The translations under genes and the position numbers were made by a program. This document shows, one piece after another, positions 1 to 5,591 of a stretch of 8,078 bases of DNA; the stretch's first letter is position 1; each line of letters opens with the position of its first letter. This stretch comes from CAZLMF01 sp964560565 (GTDB taxonomy: Bacteria; Bacillota; Clostridia; Oscillospirales; Ruminococcaceae), in NCBI GenBank assembly GCA_964560565.1, contig CAZLMF010000070.1:1-8078 (forward strand), read 5' to 3'. A model generated the notes under the pieces. It was not told where the DNA came from. It worked only from the letters and a program-made list of their open reading frames with translations, and made no database searches.

Positions 1-174
1 ACAAGCAAAACCGCACGCTTTTTCTCCCCATTATCGGTTGATAGCTTTATTAAGCGCTCAAGTTATATTTACTACACCGAGCAAGCGCTAAAGGACGCAA
101 GTGCAGACATTATACTTATTGCTGAGCGTGAAGGGCTAGATGCTCACGCAAATGCAGTTAGGATAAGGAGCTAG
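1..174 (+). CDS. hisD: Histidinol dehydrogenase, C-terminal end (partial)
   Basis: Only the last 57 codons are in the window; the frame is open from base 1 to TAG at 172-174. The product oxidises L-histidinol to L-histidine with two NAD+, the last step of the pathway, using a bound zinc ion. The visible part reads TSKTARFFSPLSVDSF, then KRSSYIYYT, and ends with EGLDAHANAVRIR. These match the conserved C-terminal blocks of the HisD family. The histidine in the AHANAV block (fragment residue 49) sits where the family has its C-terminal zinc-ligand histidine (His419 in E. coli). The stop lies 2 bases before the hisC start, and an AAGGAG at 165-170 inside the last hisD codons serves hisC. The identification is firm despite the short length; nothing can be said about the rest of the enzyme. 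Confidence 0.93.
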   Translation, partial: TSKTARFFSPLSVDSFIKRSSYIYYTEQALKDASADIILIAEREGLDAHANAVRIRS

Positions 175-176
175 TC

Positions 177-1232
177 ATGGCATATGAACTGGTAAAAAAG
201 CTTAAAGAGCTTACCCCCTACGACCCTATTGAGGGCAACTATGAGGTTCGACTTGACGCAAATGAAAGCTTTATCAAGCTTTCATTGCAGAACTTGATGC
301 AAAGCTGCAACGAGATTGCTGTAAATCGCTATCCTGACCCATACGCAAGCAGGGTAGTAAAAAGCTTCGCAAAACTTTACAGCCTAAATGCAGACAATAT
401 CACCGCCGGTAACGGCTCTGATGAACTTATAAGCATTATATGCTCATGCTTCCTTGAGAAAGGTGACAAGGTATTAACCTTCACACCTGATTTTTCAATG
501 TACGCATTTTATAGCGAGCTATACGAGCTTGAGGTTGTAAGCTTAGGCAAGGATAAAAACCTGCAAATTGATGTAGATAGCGCAGTTGGCTACATTCGCA
601 AGAACAACATAAAAGCTGTGTTTTTATCCAACCCCTGCAATCCTACTTCCGTCGGGTTAAATAGAGAGCAAATTTTGAAGCTTATTAGCTCGGTAGACGC
701 CCTTGTTATAATTGATGAAGCTTACATGGATTTTTGGGACGAGAGTGTACTTGACAGCGTAAGCAAATATGATAACCTCATAGTGCTCAAAACCTGCTCA
801 AAGGCTATTGGGCTTGCAGCAATAAGACTAGGCTTTGCAGTGGCAAACAAACGCATTACTACCGCATTTAGAGCCGCTAAATCCCCCTATAACGTCAATA
901 CCATCACCCAAACCTTGGGGGAGTCAGTGCTATCAAATCCGGATAGCATTCGAAAGAATATAGATAAAATAATGTCCTCTCGAAACGACCTTTACAAACT
1001 CATTAAGCCAATTTGCGAGAAAAGTAAGATTATCGAGCACATATATGAAACTGTCACAAATTTTGTTTTCATTAAGACGGACTATTCATCGCAGATTTGG
1101 GAAGCCTTGCTTGCAAAATCAATTGCAGTGCGCAATATGAAGGGCTATCTGCGTATCACCTGCGGCACTGACGATGAAAACGATAGGGTCATCAAGGCGT
1201 TTACAAAGATTCTAACAGACTTGGAGGGATAA
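177..1232 (+). CDS. hisC: Histidinol-phosphate aminotransferase
   Basis: A 351-residue fold-type I, PLP-dependent aminotransferase, the normal length for HisC. It transfers the amino group of glutamate to imidazole-acetol phosphate, giving L-histidinol phosphate. Visible family blocks are LDANES (26-31), RYPDP (51-55), the cofactor phosphate loop GNGSDEL (78-84), NPCNPTS (152-158, with the Asn that contacts PLP), IIDEAY (178-183, Asp pairing with the pyridine nitrogen), and SKAIGLAAIRLGF (208-220), where Lys209 is the expected Schiff-base lysine. The substrate-binding C-terminal block is RITCGTDDEND (326-336). NPTS in place of the commoner NPTG is a small variation. The ATG start at 177 is supported by AAGGAG at 165-170, 6 bases upstream, and by the usual N-terminus. 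It lies 2 bases after hisD and one base before hisB. A perfect hairpin (261-286) lies inside the early codons. Confidence 0.96.
   Translation: MAYELVKKLKELTPYDPIEGNYEVRLDANESFIKLSLQNLMQSCNEIAVNRYPDPYASRVVKSFAKLYSLNADNITAGNGSDELISIICSCFLEKGDKVLTFTPDFSMYAFYSELYELEVVSLGKDKNLQIDVDSAVGYIRKNNIKAVFLSNPCNPTSVGLNREQILKLISSVDALVIIDEAYMDFWDESVLDSVSKYDNLIVLKTCSKAIGLAAIRLGFAVANKRITTAFRAAKSPYNVNTITQTLGESVLSNPDSIRKNIDKIMSSRNDLYKLIKPICEKSKIIEHIYETVTNFVFIKTDYSSQIWEALLAKSIAVRNMKGYLRITCGTDDENDRVIKAFTKILTDLEG
261..286 (+). repeat. Perfect inverted repeat inside hisC (11-bp arms, 4-base loop)
   Basis: AATGAAAGCTT (261-271) is followed by the loop TATC and its exact reverse complement AAGCTTTCATT (276-286). It lies about 85 bases into hisC, over codons for residues 29-37. 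No T-run follows, so it is not a typical intrinsic terminator. It may be a chance product of AAGCTT-rich codons or an mRNA structure affecting hisC translation or RNA cleavage; a function is not established. Confidence 0.6.
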
Positions 1233-1233
1233 T

Positions 1234-1809
1234 ATGAGAACAGCATCTATTTCACGCAAGACAAAGGAAACAGATATTTCGCTTACTCTGAACCTTGACG
1301 GTACAGGGAAGTGCGATATATCCACAGGTATAGGCTTTTTCGACCATATGCTCACTTCACTTACGGTGCATGGGGGCTTTGACCTTACGCTTAAAACCGT
1401 GGGTGATCTTGAGGTTGATACTCACCATACTGTTGAGGACACAGGGATTGTGCTAGGGCAAGCATTTACTAAGGCACTTGGCGATAAGTCCGGCATTGTG
1501 CGTTTTGGTACAGCTACAATCCCAATGGATGAAGCGCTAGGATTTGCTTGCCTCGATATATCCAACCGCCCCTTTTTGGTATATGACGCTGACTTCGAGG
1601 ACGTGAAAATCGGTGACTATGATGCATGTATGACTGAGGAATTTATGCGAGCATTTGCTTTTAATGCAGGCATTACACTACACATACAAGCAACCTACGG
1701 CACAAATGACCACCACAAATGCGAGGCAATGTTCAAAGCACTTGCCCGTGCGCTTAGGCAGGCAGTTGTGCCAAGCGGTGAGATAACTTCAACGAAGGGA
1801 ACGCTATAA
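1234..1809 (+). CDS. hisB: Imidazoleglycerol-phosphate dehydratase
   Basis: A 191-residue monofunctional HisB that dehydrates imidazole glycerol phosphate to imidazole-acetol phosphate. The two-fold repeated family signature is clear: GFFDHML (34-40), DTHHTVED (62-69) and, in the second half, NDHHKCEAMFKALARAL (158-174). The His/Glu residues in these blocks bind the catalytic Mn2+ ions. The C-terminus carries the usual STKGTL. There is no N-terminal HAD phosphatase domain like that fused to HisB in E. coli, so histidinol phosphate must be dephosphorylated by an enzyme encoded elsewhere; in Firmicutes this is commonly a PHP-family HisK/HisJ (inference). The ATG start has GGAGGG at 1223-1228, 5 bases upstream. 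The stop abuts the hisH ATG with no gap, implying coupled translation. Confidence 0.96.
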   Translation: MRTASISRKTKETDISLTLNLDGTGKCDISTGIGFFDHMLTSLTVHGGFDLTLKTVGDLEVDTHHTVEDTGIVLGQAFTKALGDKSGIVRFGTATIPMDEALGFACLDISNRPFLVYDADFEDVKIGDYDACMTEEFMRAFAFNAGITLHIQATYGTNDHHKCEAMFKALARALRQAVVPSGEITSTKGTL

Positions 1810-2409
1810 ATGATCGCAATAATCGATTATGGCGCAGGCAATATTTTCAGCGTTAAAAATGCTCTTGACTATATTGGTGAAAAGAGTATTTTAACCTCTG
1901 ACAGCAAGGAAATCGAGCGTGCCGATGCGATTATTCTCCCGGGTGTGGGTGCATTCCCCGATGCAATGAAAAAGCTTAATCAAAGCGGTCTAATCGACTG
2001 CATAAAAAAGCAAGCAGCAGAAAAGCCATTCCTAGGTATTTGCTTAGGAATGCAGCTGATGTTTTCTAAAGGCTTTGAGTTTGAGGAAATCGATGGGTTA
2101 TCTCTTATTGACGGCATGGTAAGGCGCATAAATGCGAATGATTTGCGTGTACCTCATATAGGCTGGAATAAGCTCGAAGTGCTTGCACCTTGTCCGCTTT
2201 TAAAAGGGCTGAGTGAAAATGAATATGTTTACTTTGTCCGTTCATTTCGTGCAGTTTGTGCAACTGAAAATGTTGCAGCTTATTGCGAATATGGAGAGGC
2301 AATTCCTGCCCTTGTGCAAAAAGGTAATATCTTTGGAGCGCAATTTCACCCCGAAAAATCAGGGGAAACAGGACTTCAAATATTAAGAAACTTTGGTGAT
2401 TTGATATGA
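1810..2409 (+). CDS. hisH: Imidazole glycerol phosphate synthase, glutaminase subunit
   Basis: A 199-residue class I glutamine amidotransferase that releases ammonia from glutamine and channels it into HisF. Family features are IDYGAGN (5-11), PGVGAF (44-49), the nucleophile elbow FLGICLGMQ (74-82) with Cys78, PHIGWN (115-120), and QFHPEKSG (178-185) with His180 and Glu182 completing the Cys-His-Glu triad. The block that normally reads YFVHSY is YFVRSF here (141-146), a His-to-Arg change outside the triad. The ATG directly follows the hisB stop, with AAGGGA at 1795-1800 as the likely ribosome binding site. The end overlaps hisA by 4 bases (ATGA). The partner subunit gene hisF lies one gene downstream. 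Confidence 0.96.
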   Translation: MIAIIDYGAGNIFSVKNALDYIGEKSILTSDSKEIERADAIILPGVGAFPDAMKKLNQSGLIDCIKKQAAEKPFLGICLGMQLMFSKGFEFEEIDGLSLIDGMVRRINANDLRVPHIGWNKLEVLAPCPLLKGLSENEYVYFVRSFRAVCATENVAAYCEYGEAIPALVQKGNIFGAQFHPEKSGETGLQILRNFGDLI

Positions 2410-3125
2410 TTATTCTTCCTGCTATCGATATTAAAGACGGCAACTGTGTAAGGCTTTATAATGGCGATTTTGCAACTGTCGAAAAGGTGGCAAACAGCTA
2501 CATGGACACCGCAAAAAGCTTTGTTGCGTCGGGTGCCAGTTGGATACATATGGTTGATCTTGACGGTGCGAAAGACGGTACCCTTGCTAACAAGGATATT
2601 TTTGTCGATGTTGCAAAAAGCACCCCACTAAAAGTTGAGCTTGGCGGTGGAATACGGGACTTAAACGCTGTTGAAGGGTATTTAAGTGCAGGAATTGCAA
2701 GGGTAATCATAGGTTCAGCAGCGGTTAAAAACCCAGAGCTTGTGCGCACTGCCGTACTTGAATATGGTGAGCGTATTGCTGTTGGCATAGATGCAAAGAA
2801 CGGCATGGTTGCCACAGAGGGTTGGGTTGAGGACAGCGGAATTGACTACATCGACCTTGCAAGGCAGATGACGGAAATGGGAATTCAGTATATAATCTTT
2901 ACCGACATTTCAAAGGACGGTACGCTGGATGGCCCAAACCTAGAGCAGCTAGAGCGCATCAACCGAGAAATAAAATGCAATATCATCGCAAGCGGAGGCA
3001 TTAGCAATATAAACGATATCATTGCTGTGAAAAAGCTTGGTTTATACGGCACAATATGCGGTAAGTCCATTTATAAAGGTACACTTAACTTATCAAATGC
3101 TATTGAGATTGGAGAAGGCGAATAA
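2406..3125 (+). CDS. hisA: Phosphoribosylformimino-AICAR phosphate (ProFAR) isomerase
   Basis: A 239-residue (beta/alpha)8-barrel enzyme that performs the Amadori rearrangement of ProFAR to PRFAR. The N-terminus IILPAIDIKDG carries the expected catalytic Asp8, and GIDAKNG carries the second catalytic Asp at residue 129. Phosphate-binding loops GGGIRD (80-85) and ASGGIS (195-200) are present, as is the typical block TDISKDGTLDGPN (166-178). The start overlaps the hisH stop (ATGA, 2406-2409). The region just upstream has only a weak Shine-Dalgarno (GGTGAT, 2395-2400), so translation is probably coupled to hisH. The stop shares one base with the hisF ATG (TAATG). Sequence and position agree fully with HisA; a dual HisA/TrpF enzyme (PriA) is unlikely because that is an actinobacterial form. 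Confidence 0.96.
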   Translation: MIILPAIDIKDGNCVRLYNGDFATVEKVANSYMDTAKSFVASGASWIHMVDLDGAKDGTLANKDIFVDVAKSTPLKVELGGGIRDLNAVEGYLSAGIARVIIGSAAVKNPELVRTAVLEYGERIAVGIDAKNGMVATEGWVEDSGIDYIDLARQMTEMGIQYIIFTDISKDGTLDGPNLEQLERINREIKCNIIASGGISNINDIIAVKKLGLYGTICGKSIYKGTLNLSNAIEIGEGE

Positions 3126-3904
3126 TGCTTGCAAAAAGAATTATACCATGCCTAGACGTGCGTGACGGTAGGGTAGTTAAGGGGATTAACTTTGTCGGAA
3201 TAAAGGATGTAGGCGACCCTGTTGAATGTGCGGCTGAATATGACAGACAAGGCGCAGATGAAATATGCTTTCTTGACATCACCGCCACTAACGAAGACAG
3301 GGAAACCATGGTTGACGTGGTGCGTAAAACAGCAGAAAAGGTGTTTGTGCCGCTTACAGTTGGCGGAGGTATACGCACAATTGAGGATTTCACCAAGATA
3401 TTACGTGCAGGGGCTGATAAGGTTTCAGTAAATTCTGCAGCGGTAAAAACCCCACAGCTTATATCTCAAGCGGCTGATAAGTTTGGGAGCCAATGTGTAG
3501 TTTGCGCAATTGATGCAAAGCGCAAGGATGACGGCAGCTTCACCGTTGTAATAAACGGTGGGCAAGTCGATGCAGGAATTGACGCTGTGGAATGGGCAAT
3601 TAAAGTGCAGGAACTTGGCGCAGGGGAGATTTTGCTCACCTCAATGGATGCTGACGGCTGTAAAGATGGATTTGACATTGAGCTTCTAAAAGCTGTGTGC
3701 GATGCTGTAACAATCCCTGTAATAGCATCTGGAGGCGCAGGCAAGCTTGAGCATTTTTCAGATGTTTTCGAGCAAACAAACGCATCTGCCGCACTTGCAG
3801 CTTCACTTTTCCACTACAAAGAGCTTACTGTTTCGCAAGTGAAGGAGCATTTAAACTCAAAGGGCATTCCTGTAAGAACTCGCCTTGGAGGGGATTCGAT
3901 ATGA
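3125..3904 (+). CDS. hisF: Imidazole glycerol phosphate synthase, cyclase subunit
   Basis: A 259-residue (beta/alpha)8-barrel that combines ammonia from HisH with PRFAR, giving imidazole glycerol phosphate and AICAR, the latter returning to purine synthesis. The N-terminus LAKRIIPCLDVRDGRVVKG contains the catalytic Asp11 and the conserved Lys19. The second catalytic Asp is Asp130 in CAIDAKR. Other signatures are TVGGGIR (78-84), SVNSAAV (101-107), GIDAVEWA (151-158), LTSMDADGCKDGFD (171-184) and IASGGAG (200-206). The ATG lies in TAATG shared with the hisA stop, with GGAGAAGG at 3111-3118 upstream. The end overlaps hisI by 4 bases (ATGA, 3901-3904). Length and motifs are normal. Confidence 0.97.
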   Translation: MLAKRIIPCLDVRDGRVVKGINFVGIKDVGDPVECAAEYDRQGADEICFLDITATNEDRETMVDVVRKTAEKVFVPLTVGGGIRTIEDFTKILRAGADKVSVNSAAVKTPQLISQAADKFGSQCVVCAIDAKRKDDGSFTVVINGGQVDAGIDAVEWAIKVQELGAGEILLTSMDADGCKDGFDIELLKAVCDAVTIPVIASGGAGKLEHFSDVFEQTNASAALAASLFHYKELTVSQVKEHLNSKGIPVRTRLGGDSI

Positions 3905-4221
3905 ATATCGACAAGCTGTTCCTAAAGTCCGAGCTTATCCCTGCAATAGTACAGGACACAGACAGCAAGGTGCTTATGCTTGCATATATGAACCATGAGA
4001 GCCTACTTAAAACTTTGGAGAGCGGATATACATGGTTTTACTCCCGCTCAAGGCAGGAGTTATGGAATAAGGGTGCAACTTCGGGACATTTGCAGCGCAT
4101 TCTAAGCATTTACGCTGATTGCGATGATGATACATTGCTAATTACAGTTGAGCAGACAGGTGTTGCCTGCCACACAGGGCAATATAGCTGCTTTTATAAG
4201 GAGGTAAAGAGCTTTGAGTAA
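3901..4221 (+). CDS. hisI: Phosphoribosyl-AMP cyclohydrolase
   Basis: A 106-residue zinc enzyme that opens the adenine ring of phosphoribosyl-AMP to give ProFAR, the third step. The signature SRSRQELWNKGATSGHLQ (48-65) is followed by DCDDD (73-77) and VACHTGQYSCF (88-98). Cys74, Cys90 and Cys97 match the conserved zinc-ligand cysteines, and the aspartates of DCDDD the Mg2+-site aspartates. In many bacteria this domain is fused to HisE; here the protein ends after the cyclohydrolase domain and hisE is a separate overlapping gene. GGAGGGG at 3887-3893 lies 7 bases before the ATG. The last 8 bases overlap hisE, and the hisE ribosome binding site lies within hisI codons. Confidence 0.96.
   Translation: MNIDKLFLKSELIPAIVQDTDSKVLMLAYMNHESLLKTLESGYTWFYSRSRQELWNKGATSGHLQRILSIYADCDDDTLLITVEQTGVACHTGQYSCFYKEVKSFE
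4198..4205 (+). promoter_or_regulatory. Ribosome binding site of hisE
   Basis: AAGGAGGT, a full match to the Shine-Dalgarno consensus, lies inside the last codons of hisI and 8 bases before a TTG at 4214. It fixes the hisE start at this uncommon codon; no ATG or GTG in the same frame lies at a suitable distance. Confidence 0.85.
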
Positions 4222-4540
4222 CGTGTTAAATGGCTTATATGATGTGGTAAAGCATCGTCAGACAAATCCCGAGGAGGGCAGCTACACCTGCTACCTATTT
4301 GAAAAGGGACTTGATAAAATCCTTAAGAAATGCGGCGAGGAATGCAGTGAGATGATTATTGCTGCAAAAAATAACGATAATGATGAGCTAGCAAACGAAA
4401 TCTGCGATTTGTTCTATCATATACTGGTGCTTATGGCACAGCAAAAACTTCCCATTGAAGATGTAGAGGCTATTTTAGAACAGCGCAGTCAAAAGATAGG
4501 TAATCTCAAGCAGTTTCATCAAGTAGATAAGAACACATAA
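4214..4540 (+). CDS. hisE: Phosphoribosyl-ATP pyrophosphatase
   Basis: A 108-residue all-alpha MazG-like pyrophosphohydrolase that converts phosphoribosyl-ATP to phosphoribosyl-AMP plus pyrophosphate, the second pathway step. The core NPEEGSYTCYLFEKGLDKILKK (18-39) is a strong HisE signature. The metal-binding pattern EExxE...ExxD is visible as GEECSE (41-46) and NEICDL (61-66), with Glu42, Glu43, Glu46, Glu62 and Asp65 as candidate Mg2+ ligands. Translation is taken to begin at TTG (4214), supported by the consensus AAGGAGGT 8 bases upstream and by the normal family N-terminus that follows. It overlaps hisI by 8 bases and is the last gene of the operon; the terminator starts immediately after its TAA. 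Confidence 0.95.
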   Translation: MSNVLNGLYDVVKHRQTNPEEGSYTCYLFEKGLDKILKKCGEECSEMIIAAKNNDNDELANEICDLFYHILVLMAQQKLPIEDVEAILEQRSQKIGNLKQFHQVDKNT

Positions 4541-4569
4541 AAAATGCAGGGGAATTACCCCTGCATTTT
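4541..4569. terminator. Bidirectional intrinsic terminator between hisE and the regulator gene
   Basis: AAAATGCAGGGG (4541-4552), a 5-base loop AATTA, and the exact complement CCCCTGCATTTT (4558-4569) form a perfect 12-bp stem. Read on the plus strand it ends in TTTT after hisE. Read on the minus strand the A-run 4539-4544 gives the T-tract after the regulator gene. It lies exactly between two convergent stop codons (TAA ending at 4540; TAG at 4572-4574), so it can terminate both. Confidence 0.9.
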
Positions 4570-4571
4570 CT

Positions 4572-5348
4572 CTACTTTAAAATAAAGGTTATTAAGTTTA
4601 CCACCCAATCCCACACCCAAGGGAACTCCTCTTTTATAAGCACCTTAGCGCTTTCGGCAGTGATGTTCACGGAATCTAAGCTGTCAGCATTGCCGACAAT
4701 GGTTTTAAAACCATCAACAACATTTCCAATTGCTATATGCCCATAAGCATAATCGCCAATCGCCACATGAGAGGATATTGCAAGAGCACCCACTGAAAAC
4801 ATACCTATTGCCACTGCACCAAAGCTTATAAACCCTATTGCAACTGCTCCAAATGCAAGTGGCGCAATTGCCACTGCACCAAAGGAAACAAGCAAGGCAA
4901 TTGCGGCAGCACACAAGCTTATAAGCCCTATGCCTGCTCCACCAAGAGATACCAGACCGCAAGAAAGCCCTCCCAGAGCAACAAAGCCAACAGCAATGTT
5001 CCCAATTGCTATAATTCCTTTAGCTTTCTTAAAACCAACCCCTAAATTAATATGTACCAAAGGCACACCAAATAGAGTGCGCTTGCTCTTATACTCATAC
5101 TCACTAAAGCGCAGTCTTAATTGAGCAGGTTCGGTAATAGTTTGCAGTATTTCCTCATCCTTTACAAGATAATCAATACTTACCCCTAAGATTTGGCTTA
5201 TTAAAATAAGGTTGTTCAATTCGGGATAGGATTGACCTGACTCCCATTTTGATATTGCTTGTCTTGAAACGCCAATTAGTTCTGCAAATTCCTCTTGCGA
5301 GTATCTTTTTTCCTTTCGCAGTGTATGAAGCTTTTCAGAAAAATTCAT
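4572..5348 (-). CDS. XRE-family helix-turn-helix protein with glycine-rich pentad-repeat domain
   Basis: A 258-residue protein if it starts at the ATG at 5346-5348. Residues 1-65 form an XRE/Cro-type DNA-binding domain: MNFSEKLHTLRKEKR, then SQEEFAELIGVSRQAISKWE (17-36) and the typical GQSYPELNNL. A linker of about 45 residues follows, then residues 111-213 made of five-residue units of the form G-x-[IVL]-[AS]-[IVLF]. About 88 residues (111-198) contain no Asp, Glu, Lys or Arg. The tail (about 225-258) is polar, then Trp-rich and hydrophobic (EEFPWVWDWVV). The repeat domain could be a membrane-embedded or beta-helical sensor or multimerisation module; this is inference and the target genes are unknown. 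An in-frame ATG at 5361-5363 would add five residues, but the later start matches the usual XRE N-terminus and has GGTGGT 4 bases upstream. It converges on hisE and diverges from miaB. It may regulate itself through the inverted repeat near its promoter. Confidence 0.88.
   Translation of the reverse strand: MNFSEKLHTLRKEKRYSQEEFAELIGVSRQAISKWESGQSYPELNNLILISQILGVSIDYLVKDEEILQTITEPAQLRLRFSEYEYKSKRTLFGVPLVHINLGVGFKKAKGIIAIGNIAVGFVALGGLSCGLVSLGGAGIGLISLCAAAIALLVSFGAVAIAPLAFGAVAIGFISFGAVAIGMFSVGALAISSHVAIGDYAYGHIAIGNVVDGFKTIVGNADSLDSVNITAESAKVLIKEEFPWVWDWVVNLITFILK
4710..5018 (-). repeat. Tandem five-residue repeat region in the regulator's C-terminal domain
   Basis: About 19 consecutive units can be laid out as GIIAI, GNIAV, GFVAL, GGLSC, GLVSL, GGAGI, GLISL and so on to GHIAI, GNVVD; two units (ALLVSF and SSHVAI) have one extra residue. 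The centre contains three copies of FGAVAI spaced by 10 residues. At DNA level an 18-base direct repeat (4807-4824 and 4867-4884) is spaced 60 bases apart, with a diverged copy at 4837-4855, giving a 30-base period. This suggests growth by duplication of a 10-residue unit. Confidence 0.85.
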
Positions 5349-5381
5349 TTTACCACCATCCATATTATATTGAGCCCTGCA

Positions 5382-5438
5382 TTTATACTACCAAACTTAG
5401 TACTATATTTCTACATATCAGCAATTCCATATTGTCAA
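5382..5438 (-). promoter_or_regulatory. Candidate promoter region of the regulator gene
   Basis: Read on the minus strand, a perfect -35 hexamer TTGACA lies at 5438-5433. The -10 is uncertain: TATGTA preceded by TG (15-base spacing) pairs with it, though only as a 3/6 match to TATAAT. Alternatives further downstream are TATAGT (5407-5402), with a weak -35 ATGGAA 17 bases upstream, and TATAAA (5387-5382). All place transcription upstream of the ATG at 5348. The exact promoter cannot be fixed by eye. Confidence 0.4.
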
Positions 5439-5448
5439 CCAGTGGTTG
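5436..5448. promoter_or_regulatory. Inverted repeat CAACCA-G-TGGTTG, candidate operator
   Basis: A perfect 6-1-6 inverted repeat that shares three bases with the TTGACA -35 box of the minus-strand regulator gene and lies about 80 bases upstream of the proposed miaB -35. Size and position suit an operator for a dimeric XRE-type repressor acting on its own gene, but this is inferred from position only. Confidence 0.4.
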
Positions 5449-5461
5449 CATTTTAATAAAA

Positions 5462-5489
5462 ATGATATACATCGTAATAATGTTATCAT
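5462..5489. repeat. Imperfect AT-rich inverted repeat in the divergent intergenic region
   Basis: ATGATATACAT (5462-5472) and ATGTTATCAT (5480-5489) are reverse complements apart from one extra T in the left arm, separated by 7 bases. It lies upstream of the proposed miaB promoter. In such AT-rich DNA it may be chance; a regulator site is possible but unsupported. Confidence 0.35.
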
Positions 5490-5527
5490 ATTGACTTTCT
5501 TAAGTAAAGTGCAAAACCGTATAGCTA

Positions 5528-5556
5528 TTGAATTATCAATGAAAATATGATATTAT
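5528..5556 (+). promoter_or_regulatory. Sigma-A-type promoter of the miaB operon
   Basis: TTGAAT (5528-5533), a 17-base spacer and TATTAT (5551-5556) form a good -35/-10 pair. TG at 5548-5549 makes an extended -10 (TGATATTAT). Transcription would begin near 5563, leaving a leader of about 30 bases with GGGGGAA (5574-5580) before the miaB ATG at 5592. Confidence 0.65.
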
Positions 5557-5591
5557 TGTACTATTAATTATTTGGGGGAAATACCTAAGCT

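Noticed and set aside
1..174. Search for a his operon leader (T-box or attenuator)
   Set aside because: The window begins inside hisD, so the operon's 5' control region is outside it.
2105..3744. Several minus-strand open frames of 60-110 codons opposite hisH, hisA and hisF
   Set aside because: They lie fully antisense to well-supported enzymes, have no recognisable domain or consistent ribosome binding site, and are rich in Ser/Pro/Thr as expected of antisense shadows.
4710..5018. Regulator C-terminal repeat considered as a standard pentapeptide-repeat (A(D/N)LXX) or hexapeptide acyltransferase repeat
   Set aside because: The units have Gly and Ala/Ser at fixed positions with no Asp/Asn at the central place, and the period is five rather than six, so neither named family fits.
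5398..5405. Palindrome TAGTACTA upstream of the regulator
   Set aside because: Eight AT-rich bases are too short to support a call without conservation data.
5249..5494. Plus-strand open frame across the regulator start and the intergenic region
   Set aside because: It overlaps the HTH coding region and the divergent promoters, and its translation has no family resemblance.
5491..5525. TTGACT (5491-5496) with TATAGC (5520-5525) as the miaB promoter
   Set aside because: The spacing of 23 bases is too long; the pair at 5528-5556 with 17-base spacing and an extended -10 fits better.
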